Part shown: piece after piece, positions 47,499 to 56,504 of the stretch | How positions within the stretch are numbered: the first letter of the stretch is position 1 | Layout of the letters: every line of letters starts with the position of its first letter | Source of the DNA: AP-15 sp963796155 | Lineage (GTDB): Bacteria; Pseudomonadota; Alphaproteobacteria; ATCC43930; CGMCC-115725 | NCBI GenBank assembly: GCA_963796155.1 | Contig: CAWCKT010000029.1 | Location: 79,162 to 143,161 of the forward strand | DNA: 64,000 nt | Reading direction: 5' to 3' | The notes under the pieces: generated by a model | What the model saw: only the letters and a program-made list of their open reading frames with translations | The model's database searches: none | What the model was told of the DNA's origin: nothing | Made by a program: the position numbers and the translations under genes

Positions 47499-48412
47499 AG
47501 CTGCACCTCCGAAGTCTTGAGCTTGCGCATCAGGATGATGACCAGCGGGATCATCAGCGGCAGCGCCGACATCACTGCTGCCACGCCGAGGCGGGGCTGG
47601 GCGAGGTCGAAGGCATCGCGCACACCGAGCGTCGCCAACACATGCGTCAGGTTGGCCGGCCCGCCGCCGGTGATGAAATACACCTCGTTAAAGTCGCCGA
47701 GCGTGAAGATCGTCGACAGCAAGGTGCAGATCAAATAGAGGTTCGCGAGCAGCGGAAAACTTACGTAGATGAAATTGCGCACGCCGGTCGCGCCGTCCAC
47801 CTTCGCCGCGTCATTGATCTCGGTGGGGATCGCCATCCTGCCGGCGAGCAGGATGACGGTCCAGAACGGCGTCCACTTCCAGATATGGGACACGATGACC
47901 GAGCCGAGGGCGGTCCAGCGCTCGTTGAGCCAGGACGGGCCATCGATATGGAACATCAGGTAAAGCGCGTTGTTGAGCAGGCCCCATTCGCCGTTAAGCA
48001 TCCAATGAATCGAGATGAAGCTTGGCAGCGCCGGGACCGCCCATGGCAGGATGAAGATCATCAACAGGACCTTCACCCACCAGCCGGGGCGCATGAAGAA
48101 GCCCGACAACAGCAGGGCGATGAACATCTTCAGGTTCACGCCGATGCCGATAAACAGCAGCGTGTTGACCACGGTGCTTTGGTAGATCGGGTCCGAAAAC
48201 AGCTCGGAATAAAGACTGGGCTCGCTGCCTAGCCACAGCCCGTAGAGGGCGGGGTAGACCACGAAGGCCAGGAACACGCCGAGATACGGCACGACGAAGG
48301 CGAGCGCCCAACTGTACTCGGAGCCCTTGAGTTCGCCGCGCAATGAACGCCATAGCGTTGCACGCCGCCCGACTGCCGGGCGACCGATGTCGACAACCGA
48401 TATGCTGGCCAT
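47495..48412 (-). CDS. Sugar-type ABC transporter permease (MalF-like), second locus
   Basis: Permease of 305 residues. TM1 is WALAFVVPYLGVFLAFVVYPALYGLWLG; the EAA loop is INDAAKVDGATGVRNFIYVSFPLLANL. It starts 9 bp after the nearest solute-binding protein gene (48422) and overlaps the partner permease by 4 bp. Confidence 0.92.
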   Translation of the reverse strand: MASISVVDIGRPAVGRRATLWRSLRGELKGSEYSWALAFVVPYLGVFLAFVVYPALYGLWLGSEPSLYSELFSDPIYQSTVVNTLLFIGIGVNLKMFIALLLSGFFMRPGWWVKVLLMIFILPWAVPALPSFISIHWMLNGEWGLLNNALYLMFHIDGPSWLNERWTALGSVIVSHIWKWTPFWTVILLAGRMAIPTEINDAAKVDGATGVRNFIYVSFPLLANLYLICTLLSTIFTLGDFNEVYFITGGGPANLTHVLATLGVRDAFDLAQPRLGVAAVMSALPLMIPLVIILMRKLKTSEVQL

Positions 48413-48421
48413 GATCGCCTC

Positions 48422-49795
48422 TCAGCTCGACACGATGGGATATTTCGCGAAGATCGTCTCGGCGCGCTTGAACGCCTTGTCGATGGCCGCTTCCGGCGCC
48501 ATGCCGTTGTTCAGCACGTCGAACACGCCGTTCATGATGACATGCTCGGCGCCGACCTGCGCGATCGCCGGGTTGTACGCCTCATAGATCGGCATCGTCG
48601 GTTTCAGCACCGACTGCTCGACATAGGCCGTGCGGTGCGGATCGTCATGCAGCCAGAACGGGTCGCTCTGGACGATTTCGGGGATCGGCAGCGCCCAGCG
48701 GCCGAGCCCGCCCTTCAGATACTCGTTGAGCACCTTGGGCTGCATCGAATATGTGATGAACTCCTTCGCGACCGCGACGTTCTTCGCACCCTTGGGGACG
48801 ACGGGACCGAACAGCGCGACTTGGCTCGGCAGCTCCTTGCCGTCGTTGCTCAGCGGCATCCCGTGCGTCAGGATATCGTCGAATTCTTCCTTGTTGTGAA
48901 AGAGCGCGAGTTCGGTCGAAATCGTTCCGTCGAAATCCATCACCATTAGCTTGGAATGGAACGCATTGTTGTCGTCGGCGTCGTTCCAATTGACGCAGCC
49001 CGGCGGCACAAGGCCTTCCTTGAAGGCAGTGGTCAGCTTGACGATCGCCTTGACCGCCGCATCGCGGACCGCCGGGTCGTCGGCGTGAAGCTTGCCGTCG
49101 GCCGTGACGAAATTCTGTCCGCCATAGGCGATCATGAACGCGTTGAAGGTGTTGATCGGATCCACCCCGTTGGCGGTCAGCTGATAGCCATAAGAGTAGA
49201 CGTTGCGCATCCCCGCCGCCCGCAGCTTGGCCTGCAGCGGCTTGAAGAAGTCGAGGAAAGCATCCCAAGTGTTGGGAAGCTCCGAGAGCTTGCCGCCGCC
49301 CTTCTCGACCAGCGACTTCCAGATGTGGAAGGGAACCGCCGCGATTTTCATCGGCGCGACGTAATAGGCGCGCTTCTTACTAACGTTATTGTAATAATAG
49401 CAGCAGGGCAGCGCCGTCGGGACGAATTGCCCCTTCACCGGCTCGACGATGTCGTCGAGATCGACCAGCCTATCGTCCCACGATTGTAACGGCGCCAGCG
49501 CGAAATCGGCGACCTCCATCACATCGGGAACCACACCGCTGGTGATCGCCGAGACTTCTTTCTGGCGGAGCGCCGCGTAGGGCGTGAGGCTGTGGTCGAC
49601 CTTGTTGCCGCTCTGCTTCTCGTAATCGGCGGCCATCGCGCGGAACGCGGCGTCTTCCTCGGGAACGAACCCCTGGACAAACCACACTTCGATGGTCGTG
49701 GCGGCGGCGTTGGCGATATAAGGCCGGGCCAAGGCTCCTGCGGCGGCGACCCCTAGAGAGCTGCGAAGCACCGAGCGCCGCGTCAAATTCCTCAT
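48422..49795 (-). CDS. Tat-exported ABC substrate-binding protein, paralog 1 (permease-proximal)
   Basis: Solute-binding protein of 457 residues, start ATG 49795 after GGGGAAGGAAAG. Tat signal: MRNLTRRSVLRSSLGVAAAG. Mature start TTIEVWFVQGFVPEEDAAF. It is the most diverged of the four paralogs; MAPEAAIDKAFKRAETIFAKYP at the C-terminus is close to the fifth, broken copy. Conserved NWNDADDNNAFHSKLMVMDFDGT sits in all four. It lies next to the permease genes (9 bp) and probably supplies them directly. Confidence 0.93.
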   Translation of the reverse strand: MRNLTRRSVLRSSLGVAAAGALARPYIANAAATTIEVWFVQGFVPEEDAAFRAMAADYEKQSGNKVDHSLTPYAALRQKEVSAITSGVVPDVMEVADFALAPLQSWDDRLVDLDDIVEPVKGQFVPTALPCCYYYNNVSKKRAYYVAPMKIAAVPFHIWKSLVEKGGGKLSELPNTWDAFLDFFKPLQAKLRAAGMRNVYSYGYQLTANGVDPINTFNAFMIAYGGQNFVTADGKLHADDPAVRDAAVKAIVKLTTAFKEGLVPPGCVNWNDADDNNAFHSKLMVMDFDGTISTELALFHNKEEFDDILTHGMPLSNDGKELPSQVALFGPVVPKGAKNVAVAKEFITYSMQPKVLNEYLKGGLGRWALPIPEIVQSDPFWLHDDPHRTAYVEQSVLKPTMPIYEAYNPAIAQVGAEHVIMNGVFDVLNNGMAPEAAIDKAFKRAETIFAKYPIVSS

Positions 49796-50008
49796 GCTCT
49801 TTCCTTCCCCGTTCACGCCCGCGAGCTGCCACGGACGCGTTCTGGTTGTCCGCGTCGGCCGCAATATAGAACAGCGGCTCCCCGCGCTCAAATGTTAATC
49901 GCCGCATCCGCGCCGACTTGTCGACACAACACCGTGATCGAGGCACCGTTCCCGCCTGGTCGACGATATGCGCAGCCCGGGGCAGACGCAGCGTTCGCGG
50001 ATCAGTCT

Positions 50009-50154
50009 TCAGGACTGCGAGATCGGGTATTTTGCGAAGACCGCCTCGGCCCGCTTGAACGCCTTGTCGATCGCCTGTTCGGGCGCCATCCCGTTCTTCA
50101 TCACATCGAATTCGGCGACGCTCAATACATCGTCCAACTGCGCCTCTTTGCGCT
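50009..50154 (-). pseudogene. C-terminal remnant of a fifth substrate-binding protein
   Basis: Between paralogs 1 and 2, one frame ending at a TGA (50009-50011) reads EFDVMKNGMAPEQAIDKAF then KRAEAVFAKYPISQS. This is the C-terminal end of the family and is closest to paralog 1 (GMAPEAAIDKAF, KRAETIFAKYPIVSS). Upstream of it (toward 50154) there is only about ten residues more of the pattern and no start, then paralog 2. It is a truncated gene copy, probably left by recombination between tandem copies. Confidence 0.85.
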
Positions 50155-51525
50155 TCAACTCGACACGATCGGGTATTTCGCGAAGATCTCCTCAACCCGC
50201 TTGAACGCCTTGTCTGCGGCCGCCTGCGGCGTCATCCCGCCTTGCATGATGTCGGCCCAGGCCGTGCCCCAGACGTGCGTGTTCTGGACCTCCGCATAGG
50301 CCGGATTGAAAACGAAATAGGCTGGCACGGTCGGACCGAGCAAGCCCTGCTTGGTGTAGGCCGCCCGGTGCGGGTCGGCGAACCACCAGGGGTCATCCTT
50401 GACGATCGAGGGCATGCACGGAATATTCCGGCCGAGCCCGACCTTCAGATACTCGTTGTTGACCTTGGGCTGAATCAAATATTTGAGGAATTCCTTGGCC
50501 ACCGGGACGTTCTTCGCCCCCTTCGGGATCAGCCCGCAAGCGTTGCCGGCTTGGCTCGTCACCGGTTTGCCGTCGTTGCTGAGCGGCAGGCCCATCGTCA
50601 CGATGTCGTCGTATTCCTCTTTGTTGTGATAGAGCGCGACCTCGGTCGAGATCGTGCCGTCGAGGTCCATGACGATCGACTTGGCATGGAAGGCGTTGTT
50701 GTCGTCGGCGTCGTTCCAGTTGATCGCGCTCGGCGGCACGAAGCCCTCCTTGTAGGCGGTGGTCGGATAGATCAGGGCCCTGATTACCGCCTCCTTTACT
50801 TGCGGATCGTCGAGATGCAACTTGCCGTCCTTGGTGACGATGTCCTTGCCGCCGTAGGCGCTCAGGAAATAATGGAACGTGTTGTTGGGATCGACGCCGT
50901 TGGTCGTCACCTGGAAACCCAGGCCATAGACATTGCGCACGCCCTGTTCGCGTAGCTTTTTCTGCACCTCCTTGAACAAATCGTAGTAGGCGTCCCAGGT
51001 CTTCGGGAGGTCTTCGATCTTGTAGCCCGCCTTTTCGACCAGCGACTTCCAGACGTGATTCGGCAACACCGCGGTTGTGTAAGGGACGCCGTAATAGCTG
51101 CGCTTTTTTGAGGTATTGTCGTAGCAGTAAGATGAAAGCAGCGCGGTTTCGGTGAACTCTTCTTTTTGCGTCTCGATGACGTCGGTCACATCAATCAGCT
51201 TGTCCTGCCAGGCGAACAGCGCAATGATCTCGCCGGGGTTGTTCTGGAACAGATCCGGCACTTCGCCGCTGGTCACCGCCGAGATGATCTTCTGGCGCTC
51301 CGGGGCGAAGGGAATGATGCTGTAGTCGATCGTGTTGCCGCTGGCTTTCTCGTAATCGGCGACGATCTTCTTGAAAGCGGCGTCCTCTTCCTCGACGAAG
51401 CCCTGGGCCCACCATACGGTTGCGGATGTCGCCGCCGCATTGGCGACGTAGGGCCGCATCAGGGTTCCGGCGGCGGCGATCCCGAGCGAGCCGCGAAGTA
51501 CCGAGCGCCTGGTCAGATCCGTCAT
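50155..51525 (-). CDS. Tat-exported ABC substrate-binding protein, paralog 2
   Basis: Solute-binding protein of 456 residues. Tat signal MTDLTRRSVLRGSLGIAAAG. The mature start ATVWWAQGFVEEEDAAFKK is highly similar to paralogs 3 and 4 (roughly 85% identical to paralog 3 over the first 100 residues by eye). NWNDADDNNAFHAKSIVMDLDGT and GLIPKGAKNVPVAKEFLKYL are shared. Its upstream DNA resembles that of paralog 1, with a short stretch ending GCTCAAATG in both. Confidence 0.93.
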   Translation of the reverse strand: MTDLTRRSVLRGSLGIAAAGTLMRPYVANAAATSATVWWAQGFVEEEDAAFKKIVADYEKASGNTIDYSIIPFAPERQKIISAVTSGEVPDLFQNNPGEIIALFAWQDKLIDVTDVIETQKEEFTETALLSSYCYDNTSKKRSYYGVPYTTAVLPNHVWKSLVEKAGYKIEDLPKTWDAYYDLFKEVQKKLREQGVRNVYGLGFQVTTNGVDPNNTFHYFLSAYGGKDIVTKDGKLHLDDPQVKEAVIRALIYPTTAYKEGFVPPSAINWNDADDNNAFHAKSIVMDLDGTISTEVALYHNKEEYDDIVTMGLPLSNDGKPVTSQAGNACGLIPKGAKNVPVAKEFLKYLIQPKVNNEYLKVGLGRNIPCMPSIVKDDPWWFADPHRAAYTKQGLLGPTVPAYFVFNPAYAEVQNTHVWGTAWADIMQGGMTPQAAADKAFKRVEEIFAKYPIVSS

Positions 51526-51675
51526 GCCCGTCTTCCTTCCCCATTCATGCCGCGCCTCGAGTGAGGAGCGTGCTGGTTGTCTTCGCGCGCATCATAGAAT
51601 GTCGCCTCGGCGGGCTCAAATGCTCTCATCCCGCAGCCATGTCGAACCGTTAACGCACCCTTTGGGCAAGGCCTA

Positions 51676-53055
51676 TCAGGTCTGGGCGATCGGGTATTTT
51701 GCGAAGATCTCTTCAACTCGCTTGAACGCCTTTTCCGCGGCCGCCTGCGGCGTCATCCCACCAGTCATGATGTCGGCCCAGGCCGTGGGCCAGACATGCT
51801 CGTTCTGAACCCGGGCATAAGCCGGATTGAAGGTCCAGAAGGTGGACAGGGTCGGCCCGAGCAGGCCCTGCCGGACGTAGGGCCCCCGGTGCGGGTCCTC
51901 GGGGTCGAGCCACCACGGGTCGCTCTTCACGATCGACGGCATGCACGGAATATTCCGGCCGAGCCCGGTTTTCAGATACTCGTTGAGGATCGGCGGCTGG
52001 ATCAAATATTTGAGAAAATCCTTTGCCACCGCCGTGTTTTTTGCCCCCTTCGGGATCAGGCCGCACGCGGACGGGGCCTGGCTCGGCACCGGCTTGCCCT
52101 CATTGCTGAGCGGCAGGCCCATCGTGACGATGTCGTGGTAGTCCTGTTCATCGTGGATGATGGCGACCTCGGTCGAGATCGTGCCGTCGAGATCCATGAC
52201 GATTTGCTTGGCATGGAAGGCGTTATTGTCGTCGGCGTCGTTCCAGTTGATCGCCCCCGGCGGCACGAACCCCTCCTTGTACGCCGTGGTCGGATAGCTC
52301 AGCGCCTCGATCACCGCCTTCTTCACCGGCGGATCGTCGAGGTGCAATTTGCCGTCCTTGGTAACAATGTTTTGGCCGCCATAGGCGATCAGGAAGTAGT
52401 CGAACAACGCGTTGCTGTCGTTGCCGGTGGTATTCAACTGGAAACCGATGCCGTACACATGACGGTCACCCTGCGCACGCAGCTTCTTGTGCACATCCTT
52501 GAAGAAATCGTAGAAGGCATCCCAGGTCTTCGGGAGGTCCTCCTTCGCATAGCCTGCCTTCTCGACCAGCGGCCACCAGATATGGTTAGGTCGCACCGCA
52601 CATGTATAGGGCACACCATAGTAGCTCCGCCGTTTCTCGGCGTTGTTGTAGCAGCGGACCGTGAGCAGCGCAGTATCGGTGTACTCCTCCTTTTGCGTTT
52701 CGATGACGTCGCTGACATCGACCAGCTTGTCCTGCCAAGCGAACAGCGCAATGATCTCAGCCGGGTTGTTCTGAAACAGATCGGGGACCTCGCCGCTCGT
52801 CACCGCCGAGATGATTTTCTGACGCTCCGGCGCATAGGGGATGATGCTGTAGTCGAGCGTGTTGCCGCTGGCCTTCTCGTAATCGGCGACAATCTTCTTG
52901 AACGAGATGTCCTCCTCTTGCGCGAAACCCTGGACCCACCACACCGTGGCGGTCGTCGCCGCTGCGTGCGCGATATAGGGCCGGGCCAACAGCTTCCCCG
53001 CGGCGAGACCCAGGGATCCGCGGAGCACCGAACGCCGTGTGATGAGAATAGCCAT
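51676..53055 (-). CDS. Tat-exported ABC substrate-binding protein, paralog 3
   Basis: Solute-binding protein of 459 residues. Tat signal ITRRSVLRGSLGLAAGKLL. Mature start TATVWWVQGFAQEEDISFKK. Differs from paralog 2 mainly in the middle (about residues 125-185) and in loops such as GNDSNALFDYFLIAYG, which likely shape the ligand pocket. It sits 99 bp after paralog 4 and 150 bp before paralog 2. Confidence 0.93.
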   Translation of the reverse strand: MAILITRRSVLRGSLGLAAGKLLARPYIAHAAATTATVWWVQGFAQEEDISFKKIVADYEKASGNTLDYSIIPYAPERQKIISAVTSGEVPDLFQNNPAEIIALFAWQDKLVDVSDVIETQKEEYTDTALLTVRCYNNAEKRRSYYGVPYTCAVRPNHIWWPLVEKAGYAKEDLPKTWDAFYDFFKDVHKKLRAQGDRHVYGIGFQLNTTGNDSNALFDYFLIAYGGQNIVTKDGKLHLDDPPVKKAVIEALSYPTTAYKEGFVPPGAINWNDADDNNAFHAKQIVMDLDGTISTEVAIIHDEQDYHDIVTMGLPLSNEGKPVPSQAPSACGLIPKGAKNTAVAKDFLKYLIQPPILNEYLKTGLGRNIPCMPSIVKSDPWWLDPEDPHRGPYVRQGLLGPTLSTFWTFNPAYARVQNEHVWPTAWADIMTGGMTPQAAAEKAFKRVEEIFAKYPIAQT

Positions 53056-53154
53056 CTCCGTCTCCTCCCCTTACTGATGCGCTACCGCTGCAGCGGGCGC
53101 ACTTTAACCGTTGTTCTTGGTGACTGGGCGGCGTTGCTGGGTGTGTGCCGCCTC

Positions 53155-54531
53155 TCAGCTTTGCGCGATCGGGTATTTCGCGAAGATCTCCTCGACCCGC
53201 TTGAACGCCTTGTCGGCGGCGTCCTCGGGCGTCATCCCGCCCTTCATGATGTCGAACCAGGCAGTCTGCCAGACGTGCTCGTTCTGGACATGGGCATAGG
53301 CCGGGTTGAACACCCAGAACACCGGGAGGGTCGGGCTGATCAGAGCCTGCGTATTGTAGGCCACCCGGTGCGGATCCTTGGGGTCGAGCCACCACGGGTC
53401 GCCCTTGACGATCGACGGCATCGCCGGTGCGCGGCGGCCGAGCCCCGTCTTCAGATATTCGTTGCACACCTTCGGCTGGATCAAATATTTGAGGAAGTCC
53501 TTGGCGACCTCGACGTTCTTTGCGCCCTTCGGGATCAAGCCGCAGAGGCTGAACGCGCTGCTCGGCACCGGCTTGCCGTCATTGCCAAGCGCCAGGCCCC
53601 AGGTCACGATGTCGTCGTAATCCTGCCGCTCCTTGATGATCGCAACCTCGGTCGACAGCGAGCCATCGAGATCCATCACAATCGTCTTGGCGTGAAACGC
53701 GTTGTTGTCGTCGGCGTCGTTCCAGTTTATTGCACCGGGCGGCACGTATCCTTCCTTGTAAGCCGTCGTCGGATAGGTCAGCGCCTTGATCGCCGCCTCT
53801 TTGACCTGCGGGTCGTCGAGGTGCAATTTGCCGTCCTTGCTGACTATGTTTTGGCCGCCATAGGCGATCAGCCATTGGTCAAAAAAGGCGTTGGGGTCGC
53901 CGCCGTTGGTGGTCAACTGGAAACCGAGGCCATAGACATTGCGCACACCTTGTTCGCGCAGCTTCTTCTGTACCCCCTTGAAGAAATCGTAGAAGGCGTC
54001 CCAGGTCTTTGGAATGTCGTCGATCTTGTAGCCGGCCTTCTCGATCAGCGGCCGCCAGAGATGGTTGGTGAACACATCGATCGTATAGGGCACACCGTAC
54101 ACGCCGCGTTTCTTTACGACGCTGTTGTAGCAGCTGACCAACAGCAGCGCAGTCTCGGCGTATTCCTCGCGCTGCGTTTCGACAACGTCGCCCACATCGA
54201 CCAGCTTGTCTTCCCAGGCCCACAACGCGACGATCTCGGCCGGAGTATTCTGGAACAGATCCGGGACGCCGCCGCTCGTCATCGCCGAGACGATCTTCTG
54301 CCGCATCGGGGCATAGGGAATGATCGTGAAATCGATCGTGTTGCCGCTCGCCTTCTCGTAATCGGCGACGAGCTGTTTGAATGCAACGTCTTCTTCCTGG
54401 GCAAAGCCCTGGACCCACCACACCGTAGCGGTCGTCGCAGCGGCGTTGGCGATGCTGGGGCGCACCAAGGCTTGCGCCGCGGCAAGGCCCAAGGAGCCGC
54501 GGAGCACCGAACGCCGGCTCAGGCTTGCCAT
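53155..54531 (-). CDS. Tat-exported ABC substrate-binding protein, paralog 4 (promoter-proximal)
   Basis: First gene of the array, 458 residues. Tat signal LSRRSVLRGSLGLAAAQ. Mature start TATVWWVQGFAQEEDVAFKQ. It has the shared NWNDADDNNAFHAKTIVMDLDGS and ends EEIFAKYPIAQS. Shine-Dalgarno GGGAGAGGAAG. A palindrome (54590-54603) lies 59 bp upstream. The leu gene block is transcribed toward it from the right and might read into it. Confidence 0.93.
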   Translation of the reverse strand: MASLSRRSVLRGSLGLAAAQALVRPSIANAAATTATVWWVQGFAQEEDVAFKQLVADYEKASGNTIDFTIIPYAPMRQKIVSAMTSGGVPDLFQNTPAEIVALWAWEDKLVDVGDVVETQREEYAETALLLVSCYNSVVKKRGVYGVPYTIDVFTNHLWRPLIEKAGYKIDDIPKTWDAFYDFFKGVQKKLREQGVRNVYGLGFQLTTNGGDPNAFFDQWLIAYGGQNIVSKDGKLHLDDPQVKEAAIKALTYPTTAYKEGYVPPGAINWNDADDNNAFHAKTIVMDLDGSLSTEVAIIKERQDYDDIVTWGLALGNDGKPVPSSAFSLCGLIPKGAKNVEVAKDFLKYLIQPKVCNEYLKTGLGRRAPAMPSIVKGDPWWLDPKDPHRVAYNTQALISPTLPVFWVFNPAYAHVQNEHVWQTAWFDIMKGGMTPEDAADKAFKRVEEIFAKYPIAQS

Positions 54532-54589
54532 GTCGGTCTTCCTCTCCCGCTTGCGCTCGCGGCCACCGGCAACGAGCGCGCTCTAGCTT

Positions 54590-54603
54590 GTTCATGAATG
54601 AAC
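54590..54603. promoter_or_regulatory. Candidate operator upstream of the substrate-binding-protein array
   Basis: A perfect palindrome GTTCAT-GA-ATGAAC, with a second 10-bp palindrome GAGCGCGCTC at 54574-54583 closer to the gene. The 54532-54740 interval has no gene. The palindrome would suit a dimeric repressor such as GntR or LacI type; no such regulator is nearby. Confidence 0.35.
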
Positions 54604-54740
54604 GCAGGTTGAGACCGCCCGCTCCGGCAAGTCAACGGACTATTTGGGACCCTGACAGTAGTTTGGTACCCGCCGCCGACGTCTTTTCGCACTCGCCTTT
54701 CGCGTCGCGGACCGGCGGGTGCGGGCGGAACGGCGATCGA

Positions 54741-55862
54741 TTACGCCGCCTTTTCGAGCTCGCGCAGCACCGTGTCGCCCATGACCCGGGTGGAGACGCG
54801 GGCGGTGTTCGGCTGGACGATGTCGCCCGTCCGCACCCCGGCTGCGAGCGCCCGGCGGACCGCGTCCTCGACGAGGTCAGCCTCGTTGGTCATGTCGAAC
54901 GAGTGGCGCAGCATCATTGCGAAAGACAGGATGCAGGCGAGCGGGTTGGCGAGATCCTTGCCGGCGATGTCGGGGGCGCTGCCGTGGACCGGCTCGTAGA
55001 GCGCCCGGCGGCGCCCCGCCCCATCCGGCGCGCCGAGCGAGGCCGAGGGCAGCATGCCGAGCGAGCCCGTCAGCATCGCCGCGCAATCCGACAGGATGTC
55101 GCCGAATAGGTTGCTGGTGACGATCACGTCGAATTGCTTCGGGTTGCGCACCAGCTGCATCGCGCAATTGTCGGCGTACATGAAGGATAGCTCGACATCG
55201 CGGTAATCTGTGTCGCGCACCCGTTGTGCCACCTCGCGCCACAACCCCCCCGACTCCATGACATTGGCCTTGTCGACCTCGCAAACGCGACCGCGGCGCT
55301 TCCGTGCTAGATCGAAGGCCACACGGGCGACCCGCTCGATCTCGGCCTCGCTGTAGACTTCGGTGTTGACGCCGCGGCGGGTGCCGTCGGCAAGCGTCTG
55401 GACCCCGCGCGGTTCGCCGAAATAGATCCCCCCGGTCAGCTCGCGCACGATCATCAGGTCGAGCCCGGCGACGAGACCGTGCTTGAGGCTCGACGCGTCG
55501 GCGAGCGCGTCGAAGACTACCGCGGGCCGCAGATTGGCGAACAGGTCCATCTCCTTGCGCAGCCGCAGAATGCCGCGCTCGGGCCGCAGCTCGAACGGGA
55601 GCGCATCCCATTTCGCACCGCCCACCGCGCCGAACAGCACGGCATCGCTGGCCAGCGCTTCAGCCATCGTCTCGTCGGTCAGGGGCACGCCCGAGGCATC
55701 ATAGGCAGCACCACCGACCAACCCTTCACTGATGTCGAAGCTGACGATATGGCGGCGGTCGAAGGACTCGATCACCCGCAGCGCCTGTCGCATGATCTCC
55801 GGACCGATGCCGTCCCCTGCCAGCACCAGCACCTTGCGGTTTGACCCGCGCGTCTGGGCCAC
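54741..55862 (-). CDS. leuB: 3-isopropylmalate dehydrogenase LeuB
   Basis: NAD-dependent decarboxylating dehydrogenase of leucine synthesis, 373 residues. GTG 55862 is taken as start: it lies 2 bp after the leuD stop (TGA-GG-GTG) and directly precedes AQTRGSNRKVLVLAGDGIGPEI. Longer readings run inside leuD. Motifs: LRKEMDLFANLRPA, RELTGGIYFGEPRG, EVDKANVMESGGLWREV, YADNCAMQLV, NLFGDILSD, and YEPVHGSAPDIAGKD. Last gene of the ffh-leuB block. Confidence 0.95.
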   Translation of the reverse strand: MAQTRGSNRKVLVLAGDGIGPEIMRQALRVIESFDRRHIVSFDISEGLVGGAAYDASGVPLTDETMAEALASDAVLFGAVGGAKWDALPFELRPERGILRLRKEMDLFANLRPAVVFDALADASSLKHGLVAGLDLMIVRELTGGIYFGEPRGVQTLADGTRRGVNTEVYSEAEIERVARVAFDLARKRRGRVCEVDKANVMESGGLWREVAQRVRDTDYRDVELSFMYADNCAMQLVRNPKQFDVIVTSNLFGDILSDCAAMLTGSLGMLPSASLGAPDGAGRRRALYEPVHGSAPDIAGKDLANPLACILSFAMMLRHSFDMTNEADLVEDAVRRALAAGVRTGDIVQPNTARVSTRVMGDTVLRELEKAA

Positions 55863-55864
55863 CC

Positions 55865-56494
55865 TCAGGCCCCGCGCTGCGTCATGCCGAACTGCCACGG
55901 GCGCGCGAGCCGGGCCTTTTCCTCGTAGGCGCCGATATCGGCAGCCTTCTGCTCGGTCAGGCCGATATCGTCGAGCCCGTTCAAGAGGCAATGCTTGCGG
56001 AACGCGTCGAGCTCAAAATGCACCTTCTCGCCGTCCGGACGCGAGATGGTCTGGCTTTCAAGGTCGACCGTCATGACGGCATTGGCGCCCTTTTTGGCGT
56101 CTTCCATCAGCTCTTCGACGATCTCCTTGGGCAGGGCGATCGGCAGGATGCCGTTCTTGAAGCAGTTATTGTAAAAGATGTCGGCAAAGCTCGGTGCTAC
56201 GACACAGCGGATGCCGAAATCGAAAAGCGCCCAGGGCGCATGCTCGCGGCTTGAACCGCAACCGAAATTGTCCGCACCGATAAGGATTTTGGCGTTGCGG
56301 TAGGGGCCTTGGTTCAGCACGAAATCTGGGTTCTCTGAGCCGTCCGGGCGGAACCGGATCTCCTGGAACAGCCATTGCGACAGACCAGTCCGCTTGATTG
56401 TCTTCAGGTAGATCGCCGGAAAGATTTTATCGGTGTCGAGGTTGACGATCGGCAGGGGTGCGGCGACCCCGGTCAGGGTGGTGAATTTTTCCAT
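55865..56494 (-). CDS. leuD: 3-isopropylmalate dehydratase small subunit LeuD
   Basis: Small subunit (209 residues) of isopropylmalate isomerase. Signature: PLPIVNLDTDKIFPAIYLKTI and GADNFGCGSSREHAPWAL, FADIFYNNCFKNGILPI. Lies 10 bp after leuC and 2 bp before leuB. Confidence 0.96.
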   Translation of the reverse strand: MEKFTTLTGVAAPLPIVNLDTDKIFPAIYLKTIKRTGLSQWLFQEIRFRPDGSENPDFVLNQGPYRNAKILIGADNFGCGSSREHAPWALFDFGIRCVVAPSFADIFYNNCFKNGILPIALPKEIVEELMEDAKKGANAVMTVDLESQTISRPDGEKVHFELDAFRKHCLLNGLDDIGLTEQKAADIGAYEEKARLARPWQFGMTQRGA

Positions 56495-56504
56495 CCTGTT
56501 TTTC

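Noticed and set aside
51796..54597. Very long open frame (933 codons) antisense to the substrate-binding proteins
   Set aside because: It spans two separate genes and their spacer on the other strand, and its repetitiveness comes from the paralogs beneath it.
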